Of a stretch of 64,000 nt of DNA, positions 19,101 to 31,443 are shown in pieces (position 1 is the first letter of the stretch; each line of letters opens with the position of its first letter). The notes below the pieces were generated by a model. It saw only the letters and a list, made by a program, of their open reading frames with translations. It was not told where the DNA came from and searched no databases. Origin of the DNA: Candidatus Tectimicrobiota bacterium (GTDB lineage Bacteria > Tectomicrobia > Entotheonellia > Entotheonellales > Entotheonellaceae). The position numbers and the translations under genes were made by a program. The DNA lies in assembly GCA_026005175.1 (NCBI GenBank), contig BPKO01000001.1:248001-312000 (forward strand), in the 5' to 3' direction.

Positions 19101-21273
19101 GAGCGGCACCGACTGCAAGGCAGCCTCGAGAAGAAGCTCGAAAAGCTAGCGACTCTCAAGGCTTGGCAGGCATTCTTCCGGCGGTTGGACGACCGGACGG
19201 AGCAAAGCCTCACAGCTTGGACGAAAGCAGTTGCCCGTATCGGAAAGGGAACGGGCAAGTCCGCCTATCGGCACCGGCGCACAGCCCGTCAGTATCTCAT
19301 GTCCTGCATTCCGAGGATACCGGCCTGGATCATGCCCCTGCATAAGCTCTGGGAGACGACGGATCCGACCCCGGGTGTATTCGATACCGTAATCGTGGAT
19401 GAGGCTTCCCAGGCCGGAATCGAGGCGCTGGTGCTATTGCTTCTGGCGAAACGAATTATCGTTGTCGGCGACGATAAACAGAACAGCCCCGAGGCAGTGG
19501 GCGTGCTCGAAGACGACATCGCGGGTCTCGCGCGCGATCATCTTGGGCAGTTTCGATTCCGCGCCGAGTTTCGGCCTGATACAAGTCTCTATGATCATGC
19601 CGAACGCGCCTTCGGGAACCTGATCTCGCTTCGTGAGCACTTCCGCTGCGTACCCGAGATCATTCGTTTTAGTAACGACCTGTGTTATACAGATGCGCCC
19701 TTGATCCCGTTGCGCCAGCCTCCTCCCAACAGATTGCCGCCGCTGCAAGCTGAATTCGTGGCGGGAGGCAAGTGCGAAGGCGAAGGCCAGCGAATCCTCA
19801 ACCGTGCTGAGGCAGAGGTAATCGTGGAGAGAATTCGAGTGTGCCTCGATGACGAGGCTTACGAAGGCAAGACCATGGGGGTCATCGTCCTACAGGGTCA
19901 CGCCCAGGCCGAGCTGATTGAAAAGAGACTTGCCGAAGTACTTGACCCGAGGGTTCGTGCGGAGAGGAAACTCCGCTGCGGAGTGCCTGCTACTTTCCAG
20001 GGCGACCAGAGGGACGTGATCTTCTTGTCGCTCGTCGTCGCGCCTAACCACCATTTTAGAGCGTTGACAGGGTTACCCGATCAGCGTCGCTTCAACGTTG
20101 CCATGAGCCGCGCGAGAGACCAGGTGTGGCTGTTTCACAGCGTTCAACAGCACGACCTCAGCCAGGAAGATCTGCGCTGGCGACTTCTGAACTTCTTTTA
20201 CGGGGCAGGTCAGCAAGAACTTGGGGTGCTTTACGAGGAAGTAGATCGCTTGGAGCGGGAAGCAAAACGCCGTTCGCGACAGCCAGGCGAGCAACCAGAT
20301 CCTTACGAAAGCTGGTTTGAGGTGGACGTTGCGCTTGAGTTATTACGGAGAAGGTTCCGGATCCGACCGCAAGTTGACGTAGCGGGCTATCGTATTGACC
20401 TGGTAGTCGAAGGACTCGTCAATCGGCTGGCCGTGGAGTGTGATGGCGAAGCCTGGCACGGACCCGAGAGATTTGAGCAGGACATGGCCCGCCAGCGGCA
20501 GCTTGAGCGCGCCGGGTGGACGTTCGTGCGCATCCGGGAGTCGGAGTTCTATGCGGACCGAGAAAGTGCGGTACGGCGGATTGTCGAGGCATGTGAGGAA
20601 CTGGGTATTCGGCCGATCGGAGAGGAAGAACGGGAGATAGACGAGGAACCAGAGGAACGCGCGAAAGAAAAGGAACAAGGCGAATCTGGGAAAGCTGAAG
20701 AGGAAGCTCTGGATAAGACTAAAGGGGACCGCGGACCTATGGCCTTAGCGGAGTATTCCGCGGAATTGGCCTACCCTGACCCACGGGAAGCTTCTGCCAC
20801 CAACATTCAGGCGGCTCTGCGGCGGATAATCGAAAGGGAAGGGCCCACTGACGAAACGCTTCCTTATCAAGCTTTACGTCGCGGGCTGTCCCGCTTTGAA
20901 CCGTGCTGGCAAAGCCGTGAGGAGCCTGCTGAATAGAGCCTTGTACAGTATGCAAAGGGCGGGAGAGATTGTCGTTGAGGACGAGCTTGGTGATCGGTCG
21001 CTTGAATCACAGGTCGTGAGGCTTGCAGGGACGCCTAGGGTCAGAGAGAGGCCTGCGGGCGAGCGGGACTTGTTGGAGATCCCTCCTTCAGAAATTTTGT
21101 CTGTACTTGCACGCTTATCTCCGCGCTCAGATTGTGGGGTTCAGTACGATGAGGATTTGGCAAGGAAATTGCTCGAACACTATGGTTTTACGAAATTGAC
21201 TCAGCGTCGCCGAGAATACATACAACGAGTTATGCGGATTCGTAGATTACAAGCTACTCCGTCCGGAGAATAA
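16124..21273 (+). CDS. COG1112-type SF1 helicase with Vsr/DUF559-like nuclease domain; several +1 frameshifts
   Basis: Huge protein of about 1,710 residues. Order: N-terminal region of unknown fold; AAA_11 with [15 protein letters not shown] (near 17380); long coiled-coil insert; motif [11 protein letters not shown] (near 19395); [12 protein letters not shown]_12 with [14 protein letters not shown] and [10 protein letters not shown]; a PD-(D/E)XK Vsr-like domain, [20 protein letters not shown] and [13 protein letters not shown] (20340-20560); an acidic linker; and a C-terminal winged-helix-like part. Frame breaks at about 16766, 16905-16909, 17030, 17218-17221 and 20895-20897 are all single extra bases, and each removal restores continuous sequence. 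It lies 8 bp after the brxF-like stop and 20 bp before the brxC-like start. Confidence 0.8.
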
Positions 21274-21292
21274 TGCGAAGGGGCCAGATGCA

Positions 21293-22368
<1,076 letters not shown>

Positions 22369-22386
22369 TCAATCCGGAGGTTGTGG

Positions 22387-22503
22387 ATGGTCAAGGAAGC
22401 AAGGAGACCGAGAGCGCCAGCGAGAGGGAATTCTGACGCCAACGTCGGCTTCAGGGTCCACCTTTGGAAGGCTGCGGATGCTCTGCGCCGGAGCATGGAT
22501 GCC
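22387..22503 (+). pseudogene. N-terminal scrap of a second hsdM gene
   Basis: ATG at 22387 with GGAGG upstream. MVKEARRPRAPARGNSDANV continues to GFRVHLWKAADALRRSMDA, which parallels the intact hsdM at 10593 ([24 protein letters not shown]). Homology stops after about 38 residues and the sequence then runs into unrelated DNA before the helicase. As in copy A, this hsdM start directly follows the brxC-like C-terminus, showing that the two cassettes are paralogous. Confidence 0.7.
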
Positions 22504-22598
22504 GGCGATTGTGTCCACACGTGCGGCTGGACGTTCCGCCTCTTGCTCGCCATGATGAGAGAAAGAGCTTCGTCCGCAGTGGGAGGGCTTCTCCGGCG

Positions 22599-25500
22599 AT
22601 GATGCAGAACGATCAACATCTCGCTCCGGGCAGACGTGGTCGCGGGCTTGGAACCCTCCGAGCTGGTCGAGGTTCGGCGTGTCGCCCCCTTCGGCAACAA
22701 GACGCTGGTCGAAGGGGTCGGGCTCCAGTCCCGCCGGGTGGTGAAGCGGCCCCTCGCCGCTGAGGAGCTGGCCGCGCTCGTCAAGGTGCGGGGCCAGCAG
22801 CATACGTTCGATGGCGATGCCCAGCTCTTCCTCCTCGGCGCCGAGGCGGAGCGCATCCGCATCGCGCACCAGTTCGACCCGCTTTTCGCGGTCAACTCCA
22901 GCATCGTCGATCCGCTTCCTCACCAGGTCGAGGCGGTCTATCGCTATCTCCTCCCCCTTCCGAGAATCCGGTTCCTGCTCGCCGACGACACGGGGGCAGG
23001 CAAGACCATCATGACCGGCCTTCTGATCAAGGAGCTGCTCTTCCGGGGAGTCGATCCAGAAGATCCTCATCATCACACCGGGCGGCCTGACGAAGCAGTG
23101 GAAAGAAGAGGAGCTCCAGGAGAAGTTCGGCCTCCACGCGCGGCTCGTCAATCGCGCCTCTTTCGAAGCGGAGCCCGGCCAGTTCTCCCGCTACGAAGAG
23201 GGCATCTTCGTCACGTCCATCGATTTCCTGGCGCGCAATGAGGGCTGTCTCAAGGCCGCTTCCGAGACGCAGTGGGACCTCGTGGTGGTCGACGAGGCCC
23301 ACAAGCTCTCGGCCTACGAGTACGGCACCAAGCTCGAGGAGAGCGAGCGCTACAAGGCGGTGAAGGCGCTCGCCCGCAAGACCGATCATCTGCTCTTCCT
23401 CACGGCGACGCCGCACCGAGGAAGAAAGGACACGTTCCGCCGGCTCCTTTTGCTCCTCGATGAAGACCTGTTCCAGAAAGACGAACACGTCGCTGACCGC
23501 GTTCGCGAGCAGGCCGCGCCCTACGGAGCTTCGGGACGAGGATTTCGAGAACGAGCGCCCGATCAGCAAGGCGCGCAACCGATTCTTCCTGCGTCGCCTG
23601 AAGGAGGAGATGGTCGACTGGGACGGGCAACCCCTCTTCAAGCCACGCCACACCAAGACCATCGGCTACGACCTCACCCCGGAAGAGAAGATCCTCTACG
23701 ACGAGGTGACGCGCTACGTCCGCTCGAAGCGCAAAGAGGCCAAGGCGAAGAAGAACCGCAACGTCGAGCTCACCCTCATGGTCATGCAGCGCCGGCTGGC
23801 CTCGCAGCCTCTATGCGATCACGCGGACGCTGGAAAACCGGCTGCGCGCCCTCAACGAGGTCCTCGCCATCCTGCGGGATCCGAGCCGATCGGAGGCGGA
23901 GAAGAAGCGGCTTCTGCGGGGAACCCCCGATCCCAGCGACCCGCGGGACATCACGGAATACGAGGACCTGACCGAAGAGGAACGCGAGCGGATCGATCAG
24001 CGGATCTTCCGTCAGGTCCTCACCGACGACCCGGACAAGGTCGAGGAGGAACGGGACGAAGTCGAGCGCCTCTTCCGCCTGGCCGAGAGCCTGAAGCACC
24101 ACACGGAAGCGAAGTTCGCCGAACTGCTCGCCGTGCTCGACTCCTCCGACGTCATCCGGGCCGAGCACGAGAAGCTCCTGATCTTCACCGAGCATCGCGA
24201 CACGCTCGAGAGCCTCGCCAGACGGCTCGAGGAGAAGGGATACACCGTCGCCACGATCCACGGCGGCATGGACGTGGACTCCCGCAAGCAGGCCCAGCGG
24301 CAGTTCCGGACGCGCGCCAAGATCATGGTCGCCACCGACGCGGCTGGCGAAGGCATCAACCTCCAGTTCTGCCGCTACCTCATCAACTGGGACATCCCGT
24401 GGAACCCGAACCGGCTCGAACAGCGGATGGGGCGCATCCACCGGTACGGTCAAACCGGCGACGTCTGGGTCTACAACTCTGGTCGCCCAGAACACCCGCG
24501 AGGGCGCGGTTCTGCAGAAGGTTCTCTCGAAGCTGGACGTCATGCGGGAGCAGATGGGGTCCGACCGGGTTTACGACGTGATCGACGAGTGGCTGGAGGA
24601 CGTGCCGCTGGTGCGGCTGATCGAGAGCGCCATCGACAGCGACGACGAGTCCGCAGGGGCCAGGGAAACGGACGCCGCCCTCGCGGCGGCCTCGAGCGAG
24701 AAGGCGGAGCGGCTCATGGCCCTCCAGAAGAAGACCTCTCTCGCCTCGCGGCTGGATTTGACGGGCGGCGCGCGAGCTACGCGACGCATCGGACGAGCGC
24801 CGGCTGCAGCCCCTTTTCATCCAGCGGTTCTTCGAGCGGGCGTGGACGGCTTGCGGCGGCACGCTCCGCAAGGACGACCACTTCCCGGTCTGGCACATCG
24901 GCCCGACGCCGACCGCCCTTCTCGAACTCGCCCGCGAGCGCCGGCAGCCTCTGTCCGAGTCCTACGACACCCCCTTCGTCTTCGACAAGCAGCTCGTCAG
25001 CGTCGCGAGCAAGGTGCGCGTCCCGGAGCGCACCAAGCTCATGGGCCCCGGACATCCCCTGTTCGACACCTTGATCGAGTGGGCGATCCGGGAGGCGCGG
25101 CAGGCTTTCGCCAAGGGGGCGACCCTCGTGGACCCGAACATCGCCAAGCCCCAACGGGTGTGGCTCGTCCGTTCGACGATCGAGGACAGTCGGGGCGGCA
25201 GGCTTCCAGCCTGCGAGCTCAAACCAGAGTCGCCACGAGCGGCTGGCTGTCGTCGTTCAAGACCACATGGGCCTTCGCACGACCTCGCCCTCGTACCTGC
25301 TCAACTGCCTCGCCCCCGAGACGGCCGTGCCGGTACCCGATATGGAGTCGCGAACGGTCGAAGAGATCCAGGCGTGGGCCTACGAGCAGATCACCGAGCG
25401 GCAGCTCGAGCAGGTCAAGGCCATCCGAGCCGAGGAGTGCGAGCTGCGGCGGGAATACCTGAACACCGCGTTCACGGATCTCATCCTCGAGCTGCAGGAG

Positions 25501-26132
25501 GAGCTGAACGACCTCCAGCAGGCTCAGCTCTTCGGCGAGGAACAACAGCGACGAGGTCGAGCGCCTGCGCCGCCGGATCGAGGAGTTGAAGGCACGTAAG
25601 GCGGATCGCCTGAAAGAGCTGGAGCTCATGATGAAGCTGACGGCGAACCTCCCGGACATTCTGACGGAGGCGGTGATCGTCCCCGCCCCTGTGGCCACGG
25701 TCGAGACGGATGAGGCCGCCGAAAGGCGTCCCGATGCGCCGCGACGACGAGGTCGAGGCCATCGCGATGGACGTGGCCATGCGCTACGAGCGCAGCCGCG
25801 GCTGGACGCCTGTGGACGTGAGCCATGAGGGCGAACACTACGACATCCGCTCGGAAGGGCCGAACGGAGAAAAGCGTTTCATCGAGGTCAAGGGCCGTGC
25901 CCGCTCGGGCGCCATCGTCCTCACCGGCCCCGAGGTGGACAAGCTGCGCCAGCTCGGCGAGCGGGCCTGGCTCTACATCGTCACCTTCTGCAAGGGCGAA
26001 CGCCCCCGGCTGCGCATCATCCAGGACCCCATTGCCAGGCTCAACCCGGAGGTGTTGTACCGGCAGGTCCAGTTCCTCGTCGGAAGAGGCGACTGGTCGC
26101 GACAAGGCGACTTCATCGGAGAGATTCCATGA
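22599..26132 (+). pseudogene. SNF2-like helicase with C-terminal DUF3883 (BrxH/DISARM-type), many frameshifts and a REP insertion
   Basis: From ATG 22599 the protein can be followed across frames: LADDTGAGKTIMTGLL (Walker A), ILIITPGGLTKQWKEEELQE, VVVDEAHKLSAYEYG, LFLTATPHRGRKDTFRR, RNRFFLRRLKEEMVDWDGQP, LLIFTEHRDTLESLARRLEE, MVATDAAGEGINLQFCRYLI, RLEQRMGRIHRYGQ. The C-terminal DUF3883 reads GEHYDIRSEGPNGEKRFIEV KGRARSG. I count at least seven frame changes, e.g. a four-G run at 23045-23048, plus a REP-like palindrome at 25198. BREX-3 carries such a helicase beside brxC and pglX. The locus encodes no full-length protein as written. Confidence 0.8.
25198..25214. repeat. REP-like palindrome inside the helicase gene
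   Basis: GCAGGCT-TCC-AGCCTGC, a perfect 7-bp stem, identical in its core to the palindrome at the left end of the RAYT element at 28609. It interrupts conserved helicase sequence between STIEDSR and RHERLAVV, so it is an insertion. Confidence 0.7.
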
Positions 26133-27290
26133 GCAGAACAAGTAGAGACGCGGTGCGGTTCAGCAAGATCACGCTTCGGAACTGGAAGAATTTTCCCGAC
26201 GTGGACGTTGCGCTTCAGGGGCGTGTGTTTCTGGTAGGACCGAACGCCTCAGGCAAGTCCAATCTGCTTGATGTGTTTCGATTCCTGCGCGACCTGGCCT
26301 CGCCGGGGGGTGGTTTTCGCGAGGCGGTGAACCGTCGCGGCGGAGTGAGCGCCATCCGTTGTTTGGCGGCGCGCCGGTATGCAGATATCAGCATACGAGT
26401 TGTTGTTGAGGGATCGGAGAGCACTCCAAAGTGGGAGTACGAACTGACATTTTTCCAGGACAATCAGCGCCGACCGCTTATCAGACGTGAACACCTATTA
26501 CGCAATGGGAGCGTGATGTTCGAACGGCCCAATGAAGAGGATAAAAGGATCCGGAACGTCTCACCCAGACCTATCTTGAACAGGTAAACGTGAATCGCGA
26601 GTTTCGCGACCTGGTTGCCTTCTTCGGCTCGATACGGTACCTCCACATTGTCCCACAACTGGTGCGCGAACCGGATCGGTCTGTGGGTCGGATACAAGAT
26701 CCGTATGGGGGAGATTTTCTCGAACAGATCGCCAAGACACCAGAACGCACGCGGAATGCGCGGTTGAAAAAAATTCGCGACGCCCTTCGCGTGGCTGTCC
26801 CGCAGCTTCAGGAGATTGAACTATGGCGTGACGTCCGCGGCACCCCGCATCTGAGAGGGAAGTATGAACACTGGCGGCCGCAGGGGGCCTGGCAGACGGA
26901 AGAGCAGTTTTCGGACGGTACCCTGCGTCTGATGGGGCTGCTGTGGGCAGTCATGGAAGGAGGTGGTCCGCTCCTGCTCGAAGAGCCGGAACTTTCGCTG
27001 CACCCGGAAGTGGTTCGCTTTATCCCCCAGATGTTCGCGCGCGTACAAAGACGGACAGGTAGGCAGATCATTCTGAGCACTCATTCAGCGGAATTGCTAG
27101 GTGACGAGGGCATTGGTCTCGACGAGGTGCTCTTACTGCGTCCGAGTTCAGAGGGCACCCAAGTGACCCTTGCCCGCGATCTGGAGGAGATTTCGGAACT
27201 CTTGAAAGGAGGAGTCACGCTGCCCGAGGTGGTCATGCCAAAACGCGCCCGGAAAAGGCCGACCAGCTGGCGTTGTTTGGAGACCTGTGA
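26129..27290 (+). CDS. AAA ATPase of the OLD/SMC type (AAA_21), frameshifted
   Basis: Start overlaps the helicase stop (ATGA). ITLRNWKNFPDVDVALQGRV and FLVGPNASGKSNLLDVFRFL (Walker A) open the protein; EEQFSDGTLRLMGLLWAVME, LLLEEPELSLHPEVV (signature/Walker B) and ILSTHSAELL follow. A frame change near 26545 links EEDK to DPERLTQTYLEQVNVNREFR; a second near 27250 restores a normal ending EKADQLALFGDL at the TGA 27288. The TOPRIM-like gene starts 4 bp later. The pair resembles split OLD systems such as PARIS, in which the ATPase senses a trigger and controls the nuclease. Confidence 0.8.
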
Positions 27291-27293
27291 GAT

Positions 27294-27911
27294 ATGCCCG
27301 GGGGTTTGGTCATTACTGCCGCCGTTGAGGGAATCGTAGACGAGGCCGTGGTTCGAAGGCTTGTCCAACATGTGGGTGCCATCCCGGGAGCGATTTATGG
27401 CAGGAACGGCAAGCAAAGCCTCCGCCGAAAGATTCACGGCTACAACAACGCAGCCCAGCACTCTCCTTGGGTGATCTTGGTGGATCTCGATCAGGAAGCC
27501 GAATGCGCTCCACCCTTGCGTGCGGCATGGTTGGCCCGTCCGGCCCCGTGGCTTTGTTTCCGGATCGCCGTCCGCAAAGTGGAAGCCTGGTTGCTGGCGG
27601 ATCGCCGCGGCATCGCCTCGTTTCTGCGGGTGGCTCTCCGAAAAGTCCCGGTCGATCCTGAAAGCCTGACCGATCCGAAACAAACCATGGTTAACTTGGC
27701 AGGCCAATCGCGAAACCGCGAAATCCGGGAAGATATGGTTCCGCGTCCCGGAAGCGGAAGGTCGATAGGCCCTGCCTATTCCTCCCGACTCATCGAGTTC
27801 GCTACGAAGCATTGGTGTCCGGAAAAAGCCGCCGCGCATTGCGAAAGCTTGCGACGAGCGATCGCGTGCCTGGAACGGCTCAAGAAGTCCTTTGGAGGAA
27901 GACATGCTTGA
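27294..27911 (+). CDS. DUF4276-type TOPRIM-like protein, intact partner of the ATPase
   Basis: Protein of 205 residues in one frame. LVITAAVEGIVDEAVVRRLV carries the conserved glutamate of a TOPRIM-like fold, and PWVILVDLDQEAEC the DxD. FRIAVRKVEAWLLADRRGIA follows, the usual DUF4276 core. GYNNAAQHSPW lies between. These residues would bind metal for nucleic-acid cleavage. The start follows the ATPase stop by 3 bp and its end overlaps the methylase ATG by 8 bp. Unlike the similar pair at 7608-9364, this nuclease gene shows no lesion. Confidence 0.8.
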   Translation: MPGGLVITAAVEGIVDEAVVRRLVQHVGAIPGAIYGRNGKQSLRRKIHGYNNAAQHSPWVILVDLDQEAECAPPLRAAWLARPAPWLCFRIAVRKVEAWLLADRRGIASFLRVALRKVPVDPESLTDPKQTMVNLAGQSRNREIREDMVPRPGSGRSIGPAYSSRLIEFATKHWCPEKAAAHCESLRRAIACLERLKKSFGGRHA

Positions 27912-28608
27912 ACACTGCCCCTGCCTCATCGAGGTGGCGCTGCCCATTCGGGAGATCTCGGCGGAAAGCGTTCGGGACAAGAGCCTTCGGCACGGGCACA
28001 TCTCGACGCTGCATCTCTGGTGGGCGCGGCGGCCGCTGGCGGCGTCGCGCGCGGTGGTGTTCGCGTCGCTGGTGCCGGATCCGGACGATCCGCGCTGTCC
28101 GGCGGAGTTCCGGGCGGCGGTGGAGCGGCATCTCAAGACGCAGGTGCCGGCGGAACTCAAGTATTACCGGCGCGGGCGGCAGGTCCATCGGGACGAGGAC
28201 CCGTACCGCCCGTACGAGGGCATGCCGGACACGCTTCGCAACCGGCTCCTCATGTTCATCGCCAAGTGGTCGCCGGAGTCGCTGGCGTTCGAGGCGGGCA
28301 AGGCCAAGAGGGAGCCCGACCCGAAATACCTTCTGGACGATCGCTCGCTGGTGAAGTGGGAGACATCGGATCCCGAGAACCCCCAGGGGCGGGAGGTGCT
28401 GCGCATCGCGCAGGAGCTCGTGAAGGCCGCCTACGGCGGCGAGACGCCGACCGTGCTCGACCCCTTCGCCGGCGGCGGGGCGATCCCGCTGGAGGCCGGC
28501 CGGCTCGGGTGCCAGGCGATCGCCAACGACTACAACCCGGTGGCCTACCTCATTCTGAGGGCCACGTGCGAGTTCCCGCAGAAGTACGGCAAGCCGGGGT
28601 GGAGGAGA

Positions 28609-29156
28609 GTTGGGGGGGCAGGCTTCCAGCCTGCCGAGCCTCGAACCAGTTTCGACAGCCTCCCTGTTCGATCATCCTGCCCTAAAAGCTACGCGACGCA
28701 ATTTCCCGCACTGGGAGTTGGACGGTCGCATTTATTACGTCACGTTTTCAACTTGGGATCGATTCGTCATCCCGGAAGCGCAACGCTGGATTGTGCTCAA
28801 GGCTTTACAGCACTGGAATGGTGACAGGCTCCGGCTTCATCAGACTGTGGTGATGCCGGATCACGTTCACGCGTTGATCGAACCGCTCAAGGGGTATGAG
28901 CTTTCTAAGGTTCTTCATTCCATCAAGAGTTTCACGGCGAACGAAATCAACAGGGAACTGGGTAGAACCGGCCCTTTGTGGCAGCCTGAGAGCTTTGACC
29001 GGATCGTGCGAGATCGAGAGGACTACCTCAAAAAGTGGGAGTATATCCGGACAAATCCCGTGAAAGACGGATTGTGCGAACGACCTGAAGAGTGGGCGTG
29101 GCTATTTGAGGATCTGGTCGTGAAGCAGTGCAGCCTGGAAGGCTGCCCCCCAACTT
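28609..29156 (+). mobile_element. RAYT transposon with REP-like inverted ends inserted in the methylase gene
   Basis: Left end GTTGGGGGGGCAGGCTTCC followed by AGCCTGCC; right end GCAGCCTGGAAGGCTGCC followed by CCCCAACTT. The ends are inverted copies of one REP type (GTTGGGGGGCAG plus a hairpin). The element of 548 bp contains a single HUH/Y1 transposase gene. It shifts the methylase frame by one. Confidence 0.8.
28610..29154 (+). CDS. REP-associated tyrosine transposase (RAYT), no stop codon of its own
   Basis: Y1_Tnp-family protein. ATRRNFPHWELDGRIYYVTF starts the catalytic domain; VVMPDHVHALIEPLKGYEL holds the HxH metal motif, and LWQPESFDRIVRDREDYLKK WEYIRTNPVK the region with the nucleophilic tyrosine. 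A TTG at 28610 is the first start; CTG/other starts after the REP are possible. The frame has no stop at the right REP and runs straight on into the C-terminal half of the methylase, giving a 542-codon chimera. Domesticated RAYTs move or maintain REP sequences; several cognate REPs lie nearby. Confidence 0.8.
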
Positions 29157-29855
29157 GGGTTCCGAACGTTTTGGTCCACGACGTCGAGAAGTGGGCGAAC
29201 TGGATCCTCGAGCGGGCGCGGGAGAGAATCGCGCACCTCTACCCGCCCGGAAAAGATGGCCGGCCCGTGGTGGGCTACCTCTGGGCGCGCACCGCGCCGT
29301 GCTCGAACCCCTCCTGCCGGGCCGAGATCCCTTTGCTTCGCAGCCTGCTCGTCTGCAACAAGAAGGACAAGAAGGTCGCGCTCACGATGGAGGTGGACAA
29401 GGAGCGCAAGACGGTTCGGTTCGGGATCGCGGAAGGCAAGGCGATCAAAAGGACCGAGGGCACGAAACGGGAGCGGGGCCCAGCGATCTGTCCCTTCTGC
29501 GAGCAGCCGACTTCCGAGGCAGAGCTACGCCGAGCCGGTCAGGCGGGCCAGATGGGCGAGCGGATGGTGGCGGCCATCGTGGAGGGCAAGGGGGGCAAGC
29601 AATACCGCCCGGTGGAGGAGAGCGACCTCGCGGCGTTTCGAGAGGCAGCGAAGATCGAGGTCGAGCGGCCCGGCGAACTCATTCTGCCGGAGATCAATGC
29701 CGAGGATGCCGACGACGTGGCGAACTCGACCGGCATCCGGGTCCATCTCTACGGCATGAAGACGTGGGGCTCGCTCTTCAACCCGCGCCAGCTTGTGGCC
29801 ATGCAGACCTTCGTCACCTGCCTGCACGAGGCGCTGGAGGCCATGAAGCAGGAGA

Positions 29856-29912
29856 GTTGGGGGGCAGCCTTCCAGGCTGCTGATTGTGCAGGCAAGATGC
29901 CTGCCCCCCAAC
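29856..29912. repeat. REPIN: paired inverted REPs inserted in frame in the methylase gene
   Basis: GTTGGGGGGCAGCCTTCC at the left and GCCTGCCCCCCAAC at the right form an inverted pair of 57 bp with internal hairpins (GCAGCCT/AGGCTGC and GCAGGCA/TGCCTGC). Its length is exactly 19 codons without a stop, so the methylase frame is kept; it adds about 19 residues between EAMKQE and EEYRKAVG. Confidence 0.82.
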
Positions 29913-31443
29913 TTGATGAGGAGTACCGGAAGGCGGTGGGGGTGTATCTGGGATTGTGGGTGAGCCGCAACGCCATGCGGATGACGTCGGTGGGGCGCTG
30001 GGATATGGGTCGTGAAACGTTTCAAACGCCATTTGACGCTCAGGCTATCCCCATGAAGTGGGACTATCCGGAGGCCAATCCATTTACGGGGGCAACCGGC
30101 GGGTTCGAGAACCAGCTCGAATGGATTCTTCACTATCTTAGACACGAAAGTGTACCACTGGTACCCACGGAAGTTCTTCAAGGTGATGGTGCCCATCTGA
30201 GGCTTAATCATGGGACCCGCCGATGTCATAATAACTGACCCTCCATACTTCGATGCCATTGCTTATTCCGATCTTTCTGACTTTTTCTACGTTTTGGCTC
30301 AAACGCGCGATCGCTGACCTGGTGCCGGAGGTGATGGCGACGCCACTGGTTCCCAAGGCGGATGAGGCGACCGCACTCAAGCACCGTCACGGCGGGGACG
30401 CACTAGCTGCTGACATGCACTTCACCAAGAAGCTCGCCCAGGTGTTCGCCGAGGCGAAACGTGTGACGAGATCGGACGGACTCATCACGGTGATGTTCGC
30501 CCATCAATCTACCAAGGCCTGGACAGCACTCGTGAACGCGTTATTTGAAGCGGGTCTGACTGTTGACGCGACCTGGCCGATCGATACCGAACTGAAGAAC
30601 CGCTCCATTGCCCTCGGAACTTCCGCTCTTGAATCTTCCATTACAGTTGTCTGCCGCCCTCGGATCGTCGGCAGCGCCGCATCCTTCAAGCAGGTCCGCA
30701 AGGAGATCGAGCAGGTCGTGCAGGACTCGGTGAAGCGCTTCTGGTCCTACGGCTTTCGTGGCGCAGACCTCATCGTGGCCTGTTACGGCCCGGCCGTGGG
30801 CGTGTTTGGCAAGTACGAGCGGGTGGAAAAGGCCGACGGCACCCCCGTCGGGATTCCGGAGCTTCTGGACCTCGCCAGGCAGCGCGTGACGCCATCGCCG
30901 GCGAGTTCCGGGCCGACAATCTCTCGACGCTCTACTACGTCTGGGCTAACCTATACGGCGTGAGCGAACAGGCCTGGGACGACGCCCGGCTGGTCGTGCA
31001 GATCGGCGGCGACGAAGACAACGCCATGGAGGTCGCCCGCGGGCACGGCATCTTCGTGGTGGACGGCTCCAGGTGCCGCCTCGCGCTGCTCGAGGACCGG
31101 GCCGGCCGCAGGGGACTGGGCATGGACCCGAACCCGCCCCTCATCGACGCCCTCCACCGGGCCATGCTACTCTGGAAGCAGGAGAAGCGCGGCGAGCTGG
31201 TCGGGTACCTCGCGGAACGGGGTCTCCTGGAGGACGGCCCGTTCTGGAAGCTCGTGCAGGCGCTTTTCGAGGTGCTGCCGCGGCACCTCGAGGACTGGAA
31301 GCTGGTGAACGCCCTGCTCGGCGAGCGCCCGACGCTGCGCGCGGAGGGCAAGCAGACGGCGTACAGAGATGCACAGCCGGCTCTGTTTGACAGGGAGGGA
31401 TGAATGCGAGCCGTACGAGCGTAGCGACAGGAGGGCTGGGTCC

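Larger units (their letters stand above)
27904..31403 (+). pseudogene. DUF1156 adenine DNA methyltransferase (PglX-like), broken by a RAYT insertion and frameshifts
   Basis: N-terminal DUF1156: IEVALPIREISAESVRDKSL, HISTLHLWWARRPLAASRAV. AdoMet motif TVLDPFAGGGAIPLEAGRLG lies near 28455. At 28609-29156 a RAYT element interrupts the gene after KYGKPGW. The gene resumes at VHDVEKWANWILERARERIA with a Zn-ribbon (CSNPSC, ICPFCEQPTSE), takes up an in-frame 57-bp REPIN, then reaches the catalytic [20 protein letters not shown] (30237) and a C-terminus ending AQPALFDREG. Further frame changes lie near 30215, 30292-30295 and 30880. Such methylases mark host DNA in BREX-like and DUF499-associated systems. 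A second copy of its last 25 codons lies at 41190-41264. Confidence 0.85.
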
